A stretch of 64,000 nucleotides of DNA, from NCBI GenBank assembly GCA_030654075.1, contig JAURYB010000020.1:1-64000 (forward strand), in the 5' to 3' direction. Every line of letters begins with the position of its first letter. The first letter of the stretch is position 1. Origin of the DNA: Bacteroidales bacterium. GTDB lineage: Bacteria; Bacteroidota; Bacteroidia; Bacteroidales; UBA4417. A program made the position numbers and the translations under genes. Of the stretch, positions 8,656 to 17,603 are shown one piece after another. The notes under the pieces are model-generated. The model was given only the letters and a program-made list of their open reading frames with translations. It was not told the origin of the DNA and made no database searches.

Positions 8656-10014
8656 GTGGCCGACCCACTTCCCGATGCGTTTCACGCATTCTTTTTATTA
8701 AATATTACCACAACCGATCTGGCTTCCTCAGCCGGACTCATTGTCGGATTGCTAACTGTCAGTGTATTGTTATTATGCTCAGCAGCAGCCTCAGCTTCCG
8801 AAACAGCCTTCTTTTCGCTGTCACCCTCCCAACTGAATGAGATACGCTCCTCGAAAACTACCGTCAATAAACGGATTGTGCATTTACTTGAGAACTCGAA
8901 ATTGTTGCTGGCTACCATTCTGATTGTCAACAACCTGGTAAATGTTGGAATTGTTATTCTCTCTACTTTTTTAGTGAATCAGTATCTCGATTTTACCTCC
9001 AATCCGTTGCTGGGTTTTCTGTTCCAGGTAGTGATTATTACATCCTTATTATTGTTGCTTGGCGAAATTCTGCCAAAAGTAGTAGCAACACGAAAGCCTG
9101 TTAAAATTGCATCAATCCTGGTCACACCACTGAGTATTGTTCAGCGGGTATTATATCCTTTCAGTTTGTTGCTGGTGAGTTCTACCCGCTTTATCGACAA
9201 ACGGCATGCGCACAGGTACCATAATATAACCCTCGACGATATTTCGAATGCCATTGATATTACTGCCGACGGAAAAGTTGACGACGAGGACAGGAAGATC
9301 ATGAAGAGCATAACCCGTTTTGGTGATATTAATGCCCGTGAAATTATGAGTCCCAGGGTAGATATTACGGCTATTGACGAGTCGTGGCCGTACACAGATG
9401 TGCAAAAAATTATTATTGAGTCTGGTTATTCGCGGATACCGGTTTATAACGATACACCAGATACGATTACCGGCATTTTATATATTAAGGATTTACTTCC
9501 ATATTTATCAGAAGCGGAATCCTTCGATTGGAAATCACTGGTAAGGCCACCCTTTTTTATTCCGGAAAACAAACCCATCAACGACCTGATGCAGGAATTC
9601 CAGAAAAAAAAAATTCATATGGCCGTGGTAGTCGACGAATATGGAGGAACATCCGGTATTATTACACTTGAAGATATCATCGAAGAAATTGTCGGAGAGA
9701 TAAATGATGAATTTGATATAGAAGCCGATAATACATTCTTTACGAAGATTGACGATTACAATTATGTTTTCGAAGGGAAAACCACTATTAACGATATGTG
9801 TCGCGTATTGGGCATCGACGATCGTATTTTTGACGAAGCCAAAGGGGAAAGCGAATCCCTTGCCGGGCTGATACTCGAACTTGCAGGTAAAATACCGGCA
9901 ACAGGCGAAAAATTTACGCTTGGCGAATATGCTTTTCGCATTGAAGTAGCGGATAAGCGCAGGATTAAGAAAGTAAAAATTACTACTCCATCCGAAATAG
10001 GTGAAGTCGGTTAA
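8656..10014 (+). CDS. gldE: Gliding-motility-associated membrane protein GldE (CNNM/CBS family)
   Basis: Inner-membrane protein of the CNNM transporter / HlyC-CorC type. Order: CNNM (DUF21) membrane domain with about four helices (residues 25-185; ASASETAFFSLSPSQLNEI is its conserved segment), two CBS domains (about 215-345; IMSPRVDITAID and VVVDEYGGTSGIITLEDIIEEIVGEI), then the CorC_HlyC domain to residue 452. In gliding Bacteroidota, GldE is linked with GldD and supports gliding and type IX secretion; its transport activity is not settled. The start is GTG at 8656, shortly after a -7 box. gldD follows at once. The window also has a T9SS cargo at 34.5-36.3 kb, so the secretion system is probably present. 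Confidence 0.92.
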   Translation: MADPLPDAFHAFFLLNITTTDLASSAGLIVGLLTVSVLLLCSAAASASETAFFSLSPSQLNEIRSSKTTVNKRIVHLLENSKLLLATILIVNNLVNVGIVILSTFLVNQYLDFTSNPLLGFLFQVVIITSLLLLLGEILPKVVATRKPVKIASILVTPLSIVQRVLYPFSLLLVSSTRFIDKRHAHRYHNITLDDISNAIDITADGKVDDEDRKIMKSITRFGDINAREIMSPRVDITAIDESWPYTDVQKIIIESGYSRIPVYNDTPDTITGILYIKDLLPYLSEAESFDWKSLVRPPFFIPENKPINDLMQEFQKKKIHMAVVVDEYGGTSGIITLEDIIEEIVGEINDEFDIEADNTFFTKIDDYNYVFEGKTTINDMCRVLGIDDRIFDEAKGESESLAGLILELAGKIPATGEKFTLGEYAFRIEVADKRRIKKVKITTPSEIGEVG

Positions 10015-10122
10015 TTCAGATTAGTAAGATTGTTTGGACCGGGAATCCGGATCTTCCTGTTTCCAACAATGCCCGGAAGAGCCCGTACACAGGCAATAAA
10101 AGGCAATACACTCCGTTTTACA

Positions 10123-10773
10123 ATGAATAATTTTATTGAAATGTCTTTTCGCAACAGAGTGTCCTTCCTTTCAAAATATAAAAAATCAAATATTGCTGTA
10201 CTTCTGTTGACAGTAATAATGCCTGGCATTTTCCTGGTTTCATCCTGTAATAACGAATATACTCCAAAACCACGCGGCTATTTTCGTATCGCGCTCCCTG
10301 AAAAGAAATACATTCTGCTCGATACCATTTATCCATATACTTTTGAATACCCTGCATATGCCAGGATAACCAACGACCCGCTTTCACCTGAAGAAAAGAA
10401 CTGGATCAATATTGAAATGCCGGTTTTCCATGGCCGTATCCATATCAGTTATAAGCCTTTAAAGGATAAGAACAGCCTGGTTCAATTCACCGAAGATACC
10501 CGTACACTGGCAATGAAACATATGGCAAAAGCAAGTGGTATCAGGCAGATTGCCATCGCAGATCCAAATCGAAAAATGTATGGATTGGTTTACGAAATCA
10601 ACGGAATGGGCACTGCTTCTCCTTATCAGTTTTATCTTACAGACAGTACTACGCATTGGCTGCGCGGATCACTCTATTTTGATGCCATTCCAAACAACGA
10701 CTCCCTGGCTCCCGTCATCGACTTTGTTAAAACAGATATTCAACATCTGTTCGAAACTGTACGCTGGAAATAA
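10123..10773 (+). CDS. gldD: Gliding motility lipoprotein GldD
   Basis: GldD is a lipoprotein required for gliding and linked with the type IX secretion apparatus. The conserved mature segment after the lipid Cys reads PKPRGYFRIALPEKKY, which is diagnostic. The signal peptide ends FLVSSC; Cys42 from this start (ATG 10123), or Cys36 from ATG 10141, is lipidated. A TTG at 10030 would add an unlikely 31-residue extension, so it was not used. ATG 10141 gives the tidiest signal peptide and is a fair alternative. The coding region follows gldE by about 100 bases on the same strand and is probably co-transcribed. The protein is 216 residues, normal for the family. Confidence 0.92.
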   Translation: MNNFIEMSFRNRVSFLSKYKKSNIAVLLLTVIMPGIFLVSSCNNEYTPKPRGYFRIALPEKKYILLDTIYPYTFEYPAYARITNDPLSPEEKNWINIEMPVFHGRIHISYKPLKDKNSLVQFTEDTRTLAMKHMAKASGIRQIAIADPNRKMYGLVYEINGMGTASPYQFYLTDSTTHWLRGSLYFDAIPNNDSLAPVIDFVKTDIQHLFETVRWK

Positions 10774-10913
10774 GAATCCCTTTTCTTGGTTTAAAAGCAT
10801 CTTAATGAATATTATGCGGGAAATTCATTCCGGGTACTTCATCTAAAACCGGAACATGCAGCCAATAAATCCCATTTTGGCCTCAACCTGCAAGAAGTTA
10901 AGAAGATAAAACG

Positions 10914-10921
10914 TACTTTTG
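10914..10921 (+). promoter_or_regulatory. Putative -7 element upstream of cysD
   Basis: TACTTTTG fits TAnnTTTG. It would give a 5' leader of about 130 bases before cysD. I see no recognisable riboswitch in that leader. No good -33 box is visible, so this is tentative. Confidence 0.35.
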
Positions 10922-11056
10922 CACCTCTTTAACAATTTCTGCATGGAAGTGGATAAAGGCGAAGTTTTTCGGGGAAATATTCAAACACTATTCCGCAAAC
11001 CTTGTTAAACTTTAAGATTTACTAAGCATTTCATTCAACACCAATATATTTTAAGC

Positions 11057-11962
11057 ATGACCAACTACAATCTTTCACATCTTGACGAACTCGAAAGCGA
11101 ATCTATATTTGTGATACGCGAAGTAGCAGCCCAGTTCGAACGTCCTGCAATACTTTTTTCGGGAGGCAAGGATAGCATTGTAATGACGTACCTGGCCCGC
11201 AAGGCTTTCTGGCCCTCAAAAATCCCTTTTCCTTTGTTGCATGTGGATACCGGCCATAATTTTCAGGAAACCATCGACTACCGCGACAAACTGGTAAAGG
11301 AACTTGGTGTTCAGCTTGTTGTTGGTTCCGTGCAGGAATCAATTGATACTGGCCGCGTGGTTGAAGAAAAAGGTTTCAGCGCCAGCCGCAATTTGTTGCA
11401 GACTGTTACTTTACTCGATAGCATCGAAAAATATAAGTTCGATGCCGCTATGGGTGGCGGGCGTCGTGACGAAGAAAAAGCACGGGCAAAAGAACGTTTC
11501 TTTTCGCATCGCGATGAATTCGGACAATGGGACCCTAAGAACCAACGCCCTGAATTATGGAATATTTTCAACGGACGCAAACATATCGGCGAACATTTCC
11601 GGATTTTCCCAATCAGCAACTGGACCGAAATGGACGTTTGGCAATACATATACAAGGAGAACATTCCGTTGCCAAGTATTTATTTTACGCATGAGCGTGA
11701 AGCTTTTCTCCGTGATGGAGTATGGCTGGCTAATGCGCCGTATATGAAACTTAAACCGAACGAAAAAATAGAAAAAAAAGTTGTCCGCTGCCGTACAATA
11801 GGCGATGTTTCCTGTACCGGTCTCAACCTTTCAACAGCAAATACACTTGAAGAGATTATATCCGAAATTGCTGCTACACGTGTTACCGAACGCGGAAGCC
11901 GTGCCGATGATATGCGCAGTGAAGCCGCCATGGAGGACAGGAAGAAGGAAGGGTATTTTTAG
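11057..11962 (+). CDS. cysD: Sulfate adenylyltransferase subunit 2
   Basis: Small (ATP pyrophosphatase-type) subunit of ATP sulfurylase, which makes adenosine 5'-phosphosulfate from ATP and sulfate. 301 residues. The PP-loop SGGKDS is at 35-40; further family blocks are LHVDTGHNFQETIDYRD, GGGRRDEEKARAKER and FPISNWTEMDVWQYI. The C-terminus with ERGSRADD is typical. The GTPase subunit CysN follows 207 bases downstream on the same strand. No APS kinase (cysC) or PAPS/APS reductase (cysH) is in the window, so the fate of the APS cannot be read here. Confidence 0.97.
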   Translation: MTNYNLSHLDELESESIFVIREVAAQFERPAILFSGGKDSIVMTYLARKAFWPSKIPFPLLHVDTGHNFQETIDYRDKLVKELGVQLVVGSVQESIDTGRVVEEKGFSASRNLLQTVTLLDSIEKYKFDAAMGGGRRDEEKARAKERFFSHRDEFGQWDPKNQRPELWNIFNGRKHIGEHFRIFPISNWTEMDVWQYIYKENIPLPSIYFTHEREAFLRDGVWLANAPYMKLKPNEKIEKKVVRCRTIGDVSCTGLNLSTANTLEEIISEIAATRVTERGSRADDMRSEAAMEDRKKEGYF

Positions 11963-11963
11963 G

Positions 11964-12066
11964 TAGAAACGCGATGTTCGCGTCTCTACTGACGAGAAAA
12001 GGCGAGGTTCGACAAGGTGAAAGGGCGAAAAGCAAATAACGAAGAGACGCAATGTTCGCGTCTCCG
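11964..12066. repeat. Two copies of a GAGACGC...GCGTCTC hairpin repeat between cysD and cysN
   Basis: AAACGCGATGTTCGCGTCTC (about 11968-11987) and GAGACGCAATGTTCGCGTCTC (about 12041-12061, given here in part) are inverted repeats with a three-base loop. Between them is GAGAAAAGGCGAGGTTCG, echoed after the second copy (GAGAAAAGGCGAGG). The hairpins could tune cysD/cysN transcript stability or partly terminate transcription. Confidence 0.7.
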
Positions 12067-12196
12067 TTATGAGAAAAGGCGAGGGGAGATATGCAGAAGA
12101 AGAGAAACGGAGATTTTTTAATAGTTTAAAAATAAAAGTGCAAAATTCAAAATATCAGAACACTGCACTATGCACTTAGCACCAATTTCAACAAAA

Positions 12197-13471
12197 ATGA
12201 CCGAATTTTCATCCAAAGGATACCTGAACATGGAGCTGTTGCGTTTTACAACAGCCGGAAGTGTTGACGATGGCAAGAGTACACTGATCGGAAGACTTTT
12301 GTACGACAGCAAATCAATTTTTGAAGATCAGCTTGAAGCCGTTAAACGTGCCAGTATCCAACGTGGGAATGAACACATTAACCTGGCTTTGGTAACTGAC
12401 GGCTTGCGTGCCGAACGTGAGCAGGGAATTACTATCGACGTTGCTTACCGCTATTTTGCTACGCCAAAGCGCAAGTTTATTATTGCTGATACGCCCGGCC
12501 ATATTCAGTATACCCGTAATATGGTTACCGGCGCTTCCACAGCCAACGCAGCACTTATTATTATAGACGCCCGTAACGGCGTTACAGAGCAAACCTACAG
12601 GCATACCTACATTGCAACCCTGTTGCAGATACCGCACATTCTTATCTGCATCAATAAAATGGACCTGGTTGGTTACAGTGAGGAAGTGTACAACGAAATC
12701 CAGGAAAAATTTGTTGCTTTCGCTCTGAAACTTGGTGTTAAAGATTTCCGCTTTGTTCCCATCAGCGCATTGCATGGTGATAATGTGGTTGAACCCTCAA
12801 CAAATATGAGCTGGTATAGCAACGGAACTTTGCTTGATGTACTCGAAACACTTCCTATCGACCACGATTATAATCTCACTGATGCCCGTTTCCCTGTACA
12901 GTATGTTGTCAGGCCTATTTCAGATGAATACCATGATTATCGCGGTTATGCAGGACGTGTGGATGGCGGTATTTTCAAAACCGGGGATAAGGTAATGATA
13001 CTTCCGGGAGGCTTCCATTCAACCATCAAATCCATTGAATTGCAGGACAAACAACTGGAACAGGCTTTCCCGCCCATGTCAGTTACCATGCAACTAACAG
13101 ATGATATCGATATCAGCCGAGGCGATATGATTGTGAAAGAAGACAACCGTCCGCAGGTAAGCCAGGATATAACCATGATGGTTTGCTGGATGAGTCCGCG
13201 CCCGCTTCAGATCAATGGGAAATATGCTTTGAAACATACCACCCGCGATGTCCGTTGCCTCGTAAAAGAAGTTCATTATAAAGTTAATGTAAACACAATC
13301 GCCCAGATTACTGATGATCTGGATGTGAAAATGAACGATATTGCTCGCATCACAATTCGTACAACCAAACCTTTGCTTTTCGATTCCTACAGCCAGAACC
13401 GTATTACCGGTGCTGTAATATTTATTGACGAAGGAACCAACGAAACGGTAGGAGTGGGGATGATTGAATAA
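12197..13471 (+). CDS. cysN: Sulfate adenylyltransferase subunit 1 (GTPase)
   Basis: EF-Tu-like GTPase subunit that couples GTP hydrolysis to APS synthesis by CysD. 424 residues from ATG 12197. The G domain shows the P-loop GSVDDGKST (about 21-29), the switch region DGLRAEREQGITIDVAYRYF, DTPGH and NKMD; two beta-barrel domains follow. It stops at about the CysN length, so there is no C-terminal APS kinase (no CysNC fusion). The start ATG 12197 fits MTEFSSKGYLNMELLRF; the upstream ATG 12170 lies in repeat-like sequence and is less likely. Confidence 0.95.
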   Translation: MTEFSSKGYLNMELLRFTTAGSVDDGKSTLIGRLLYDSKSIFEDQLEAVKRASIQRGNEHINLALVTDGLRAEREQGITIDVAYRYFATPKRKFIIADTPGHIQYTRNMVTGASTANAALIIIDARNGVTEQTYRHTYIATLLQIPHILICINKMDLVGYSEEVYNEIQEKFVAFALKLGVKDFRFVPISALHGDNVVEPSTNMSWYSNGTLLDVLETLPIDHDYNLTDARFPVQYVVRPISDEYHDYRGYAGRVDGGIFKTGDKVMILPGGFHSTIKSIELQDKQLEQAFPPMSVTMQLTDDIDISRGDMIVKEDNRPQVSQDITMMVCWMSPRPLQINGKYALKHTTRDVRCLVKEVHYKVNVNTIAQITDDLDVKMNDIARITIRTTKPLLFDSYSQNRITGAVIFIDEGTNETVGVGMIE

Positions 13472-13586
13472 AACCAAGGATTTATAGGATACATCCGGCA
13501 CGAAGTTTCTCAAATTTATCTAATAAACACAGTACTCCCCTTTCATAAACAGCCAAATGTACTCTAAATCGGGTAGTTTTGGCTGG

Positions 13587-14057
13587 TTATGGCTTTATAA
13601 AGAGATGATCCATCGTGAGCTCATTTTGAACGTACTGCTTTGCATATTGGTTTTGAACCAAGCCGTAAGTGGTTATAAAAGTGACAAATACACTCTTTTT
13701 TGTTTTTGTTTCTGTGCAAAAAGCATTTATTTTTTTGGTAATTTCCTGAGCATAATTCTTATCAATAGCATATTCGGTATTGTAAAATTTCATTTCGCAA
13801 ACAGTTATAACATTGTCATCCCTGTCAATCAGCAAATCAATCTGGGCACTGTTTTCTGAATTTTTCTGTATCCAGCTTCCATGTAATGAATGTATCCCCG
13901 AAATCTTTAATCCTTCCTTTATTTGATCCACATGTTTTAAACATATGGTTTCAAAACTAAATCCGGACCAGATTTTATAGCCTGCCTGTCTGAATATTTT
14001 AGTCCAGACACCGCTGGCTGAAGGCTTGGTGTTTTCAATACAGACTTCAATTCTGCT
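13587..14057 (-). pseudogene. 3' remnant of an AAA ATPase / PD-(D/E)XK nuclease-type gene
   Basis: Read on the minus strand, an open frame of about 156 codons matches only the C-terminal part of the AAA ATPases with a DUF234-type nuclease tail found in Bacteroidota. Seen in order: YKIWSGFSFETICLKH, then VDQIKEGLKISG, and the nuclease core IDLLIDRDDNVITVCEMKFYN (D...ExK pattern; given here only as a 21-residue block at about residues 80-100). A stop (TAA, 14058-14060) cuts the frame and there is no P-loop upstream, so the ATPase half has been lost. A 66-codon frame at 13937-14137 may be a frameshifted leftover. The product is probably not functional. Confidence 0.7.
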
Positions 14058-14122
14058 TTATTATCTATTATGTTTATACGACGGAATATCTTTCGTGTTT
14101 TTATGATAAATGATTCTAAAAG

Positions 14123-14155
14123 TTGATTTTGTATCATCCTTTTACGCTACTTTTG
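14123..14155 (+). promoter_or_regulatory. Putative promoter for the C69 dipeptidase gene
   Basis: TTG at 14123-14125 and TACTTTTG at 14148-14155 (TAnnTTTG) with a spacer of about 22 bases, 60 bases before the ATG at 14215. Confidence 0.45.
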
Positions 14156-14214
14156 GCCTCTGAAAAATTTTATTGTTCACACGATTACAATCATTTAACA
14201 TTCAATAGAACTCT

Positions 14215-15909
14215 ATGAAAAAAACAGTTTTCCTACTTGCGCTCAGCCTTACATTTGCTTTTTCGGCAAACAAGGTAAATGCCTGTTCCAATTTCCTGGT
14301 TACCAAAGGAGCCACCATTGATGGTTCAAGTATGATCAGTTATTCGGCTGACTCGCACACCCTTTTCGGCGAATTGTATTACTGGCCGGCTGCTACTTAT
14401 CCTGCCGGAGCTATGCTTGATGTATACGAATGGGATACCGGAAAATTTATGGGTAAAATAAAACAAGCTGCTCAAACCTACAATGTTGTCGGTAATATGA
14501 ACGAGCACCAGGTGGCTATTGGCGAAACTACATTTGGTGGCCGCGAAGAGCTGGTCGACACCGCCGCTATTATGGATTATGGCAGTCTTATTTATATTGC
14601 TTTACAACGTTCTAAAACTGCCCGTGAAGCTATACAGGTTATCACTTCACTGATGGCTGAATACGGATATGCCAGCTCCGGCGAATCCTTTTCTATCAGC
14701 GATCCCAACGAAGTATGGATCATGGAAATTGTAGCTAAAGGAAAACCGGTCAGCACAAAAGATAAAAAAGGACGTATAAGCGTAAAATACAGTAAAGGAG
14801 CTGCCTGGGTAGCCATCCGCATCCCCGACGGATACATCTCAGGGCACGCAAACCATGCGCGTATCACCACTTTCCCGCTTAACGATCCTGAAAATTGCTT
14901 GTATTCACCTGATGTAATCACGTTTGCCCGCGAAAAAGGGCTTTTTAAAGGCGAAGATAAAGATTTCAGTTTCTCCGATATTTATGCCCCTATTGATTTT
15001 GGCGGAGCACGTTTCTGCGAAGCAAGGGTTTGGAGTGGCTTCAATAAAGTAAACAAAGATATGGGCAAATACCTTGATTACGTGAAGGGGGTGAATCTTA
15101 CGAACCGAATGCCACTTTATATCAAACCTGATCATAAGCTTACCCTGCAGGAAGTAATCGGCCTGATGCGCGATTATTACCAGGGAACAGAACTCGATAT
15201 GACCAAAGATGTTGGCGCTGGCCCATATAGTTGTATTGTTCGCTGGCGTCCGCTTACTTTTAAAGTGGATGGCGTTGATTATTTCAACGAACGTGCTATC
15301 AGCACCCAGCAAACAGGTTTTGTTTTTGTGGCCCAGTCGAGGCCATATGTCCCTAGCCCACTTGGTGGCATACTCTGGTTTGGTGTTGACGATACCTATT
15401 CAACTGTTTTCACCCCCATGTACACCTGTATGACTAAAGTTCCTGAAACCTTTGCCGTAGGTAATGGTTCGATGATGGAATACAATGATAATGCTGCTTT
15501 CTGGGTTTTCAACCAGGTTTCGAACTTTGCTTACACCCGTTACAGCGATATGATTGTGGATATTCAAAAGAAACAGGCGGAACTCGAAAATAACTTTGTT
15601 GCCATGGTTCCTGCTATCGACAAAGTGGCTCTCGAAATGTACCGGACAAATCCAGCGAAAGCGATCCAATTCCTTACCGATTTCTCTGTAACCCAAGGAA
15701 ATAATACGGTATACGAATGGAAGAAACTTTATAGTTTCCTGTTTGCCAAATATATGGATGGAAATATCAAGACGCATGTTGCTGTTCCTGATGGGTATAA
15801 ATATGTGGCTCCTGATATCAAACAACCCGGTTACGGAGATCCTTTCTATCGCAAACTGATCAAAGAAACCGGAGATAAATTTAAAGTTATCGGGTCTTCG
15901 GGGCATTAA
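14215..15909 (+). CDS. Secreted C69-family dipeptidase (peptidase U34)
   Basis: Ntn-hydrolase fold dipeptidase, 564 residues. The signal peptide (1-23, ending NKVNA) is followed directly by Cys24 (ACSNFLVTKGAT), which becomes the N-terminal nucleophile once the leader is removed, as in this family. Other family blocks are DGSSMISYSADSH, AIGETTFGGREEL and GHANHARITTFPL. It should work in the periplasm or outside and release amino acids from dipeptides. An OPT transporter (30 kb), an S9 peptidase (27 kb) and pepT (33 kb) are also in the window, consistent with peptide feeding. A strong intrinsic terminator follows. Confidence 0.92.
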   Translation: MKKTVFLLALSLTFAFSANKVNACSNFLVTKGATIDGSSMISYSADSHTLFGELYYWPAATYPAGAMLDVYEWDTGKFMGKIKQAAQTYNVVGNMNEHQVAIGETTFGGREELVDTAAIMDYGSLIYIALQRSKTAREAIQVITSLMAEYGYASSGESFSISDPNEVWIMEIVAKGKPVSTKDKKGRISVKYSKGAAWVAIRIPDGYISGHANHARITTFPLNDPENCLYSPDVITFAREKGLFKGEDKDFSFSDIYAPIDFGGARFCEARVWSGFNKVNKDMGKYLDYVKGVNLTNRMPLYIKPDHKLTLQEVIGLMRDYYQGTELDMTKDVGAGPYSCIVRWRPLTFKVDGVDYFNERAISTQQTGFVFVAQSRPYVPSPLGGILWFGVDDTYSTVFTPMYTCMTKVPETFAVGNGSMMEYNDNAAFWVFNQVSNFAYTRYSDMIVDIQKKQAELENNFVAMVPAIDKVALEMYRTNPAKAIQFLTDFSVTQGNNTVYEWKKLYSFLFAKYMDGNIKTHVAVPDGYKYVAPDIKQPGYGDPFYRKLIKETGDKFKVIGSSGH

Positions 15910-15990
15910 AATATCCGAAATGGTGGATTTCGGAATATTTTTAGTTCCCCAGTCATTAATTTTTCAAGTCGAATTCCTGCAGAAAACAAA

Positions 15991-16028
15991 AGCGTCCTGG
16001 CCATTATTACGACCAGGACGCTTTTTAT
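15991..16028 (+). terminator. Intrinsic terminator after the C69 dipeptidase
   Basis: AGCGTCCTGG (15991-16000) pairs with CCAGGACGCT (16012-16021) across an 11-base loop and is followed by a T-run (TTTTTATT). Confidence 0.9.
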
Positions 16029-16055
16029 TACATTGAAAAATTACTGAAAATATCA

Positions 16056-16083
16056 TTTGGAATATAATGTTTACTTATCTTTG
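16056..16083 (+). promoter_or_regulatory. Putative promoter for the membrane coiled-coil protein
   Basis: TTTG at 16056-16059 and TATCTTTG at 16076-16083 (exact -7 consensus). The 16-base spacer is slightly short. The ATG is at 16107. Confidence 0.5.
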
Positions 16084-16106
16084 AATAATAAAACCACTTT
16101 ATCTTT

Positions 16107-17003
16107 ATGGATACAAAACCTATTAACACTTTAGCATATAAGATATCTATCGGCGTGCTTCTGGCCATTATTGCCGTTATGGCCTGGATGCTGGTAAATC
16201 AGAAAAAAGAAATTATTGTCAGGGAAAAGGATTCGGATAATGTACAGATAGATTTGCAGGGACAGCTGGATTCACTGCTTGCCGAACACGAACGGGTTAA
16301 AGTATCGTATGGAGAATTAAGTAATTCTCTTTCGGAGAGAGACAGCATAATTAACGTTAAAGCCAATGAAATAAAAAAACTCCTGGGTTCAAAGGCTGAA
16401 CTGGCAGTAGTAAAACGTAAACTTGCTCAATTACAGCAGATTACACAGGTTTACGAAACACAGATCGATTCGTTGTTCACTGTTAACCGCAAATTGAAAG
16501 CGGAGAATGACAAAATCAAGATCGATTATAATCTTGAACAGCAAAAGACCAATGATCTGTCAAAAGACAAACAAGCACTGAACGAAAAAATTACTGGGGC
16601 CTCGGTGCTTAAAGCATATAAAATATCTGCAATAGCCTATAAATCAAAAGGTGTAGATAAGGAAAAAGAAACAGATAAAGCCAGCCGTGCTGATAAAATC
16701 AAGGTATGTTTTACAGTGAGTGAAAACAAATTGGTTAGTTCCGGTTATAAGCGGTTCTTTGTTCGTATAGCCCGCCCCGACAATGTTATCCTTACCCGCG
16801 GACCTGCATATACCTTCCAGTTCCTTGGGCAAACCCTGCAATTCTCTGCCATGGAAACCCTCAATTATGAAGGCGATGCTGCTGATGTTTGTACCTATTT
16901 CGAGAGACCGGCCAACGGTACTGAACTCTCCAAAGGCAGGTATGTTGTGAGTGTATTTACCGAAGACCGAGAGATAGGGCAGACGTCATTTGAACTCAAA
17001 TAG
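16107..17003 (+). CDS. Membrane-anchored coiled-coil protein, unknown function
   Basis: 298 residues. One N-terminal membrane helix (about 12-28, SIGVLLAIIAVMAWMLV) is followed by a long heptad-rich coiled coil (about 32-165; many Gln, Lys, Glu, Leu) and a compact C-terminal beta-rich domain (about 166-298). The C-terminal domain has KVCFTVSENKLVSSGYKRFF and RYVVSVFTEDREIGQTSFEL, which look like a small beta-sandwich. I know similar proteins from Bacteroidota only as hypotheticals. The single helix and extracytoplasmic coiled coil suggest a periplasmic spacer or scaffold, but this is inference. It is monocistronic, with a terminator before it and 600 non-coding bases after it. Confidence 0.75.
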   Translation: MDTKPINTLAYKISIGVLLAIIAVMAWMLVNQKKEIIVREKDSDNVQIDLQGQLDSLLAEHERVKVSYGELSNSLSERDSIINVKANEIKKLLGSKAELAVVKRKLAQLQQITQVYETQIDSLFTVNRKLKAENDKIKIDYNLEQQKTNDLSKDKQALNEKITGASVLKAYKISAIAYKSKGVDKEKETDKASRADKIKVCFTVSENKLVSSGYKRFFVRIARPDNVILTRGPAYTFQFLGQTLQFSAMETLNYEGDAADVCTYFERPANGTELSKGRYVVSVFTEDREIGQTSFELK

Positions 17004-17603
17004 TTCTCCCGGCAAACTGAATTCATAAACTCTCCCGGAATCTGATTCTTTCATTTCATTAAATCGTATTGATTGGTCAATTCAATATTAATGATCTTCG
17101 AATTAAAGGATTTTAAATTCGGTTATTTCTCATTTCACGTACTAATTCATAATATCTCTATCTGGCATTTAAATGGATTGAAAGAAGAGATTTGAAGAAT
17201 GTAAATCCTTATTAGCTAAAAACAGGATGAATGCCTGATTTAAAATGATTCTAAAAAACAAATTTATCGGACTGATAAACAACAAGATATATATTAACCA
17301 GGTAAAAACCCGGTTTTTTTTTAAGCTTGAGCTATTACCTTTGGCATTGATGGTAATAAACCTATGAACAAAGTTAGTAAAGTGGTTTTTGGTTAACTTT
17401 GGTTTTTGGTTAATCCGGTCTCAACCGGACTGAAAAGAACGATTGAGACTGGCAATTTTTATTATTTCTTTTGATGCTGCCAAACAGGTCAAAGGTTTTT
17501 TGAAGAACTCAAACAGCTCGTATTACTTCCCTTTGCCACTACACAGCAAAAAAACTGCCGGAAACATCCGGCAGTTTTCATTTAATGTAGTTTGCATTGG
17601 AAA
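17004..17603. other. 600-base gap, no gene seen
   Basis: AT-rich sequence between convergent genes. It has a 5-bp inverted repeat CCGGTCTCAACCGG at 17416-17429, a T-run at about 17314-17323 and a clear terminator for the minus-strand gene at 17551-17577. A 76-codon open frame (17443-17673) overlaps the terminator and the 3' end of the SDR gene and is not credible. No tRNA-like cloverleaf was noticed. Confidence 0.6.
17551..17577 (-). terminator. Intrinsic terminator of the extended SDR gene
   Basis: On the minus strand AACTGCCGGATG then TTTCCGGCAGTT (arms CTGCCGG / CCGGCAG) is followed by a run of T (complement of 17546-17553). The arms lie at 17554-17561 and 17568-17575. Confidence 0.85.

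Noticed and set aside
10030-10122. TTG start giving a 31-residue longer GldD
   Set aside because: It would place the lipoprotein signal deep inside the protein.
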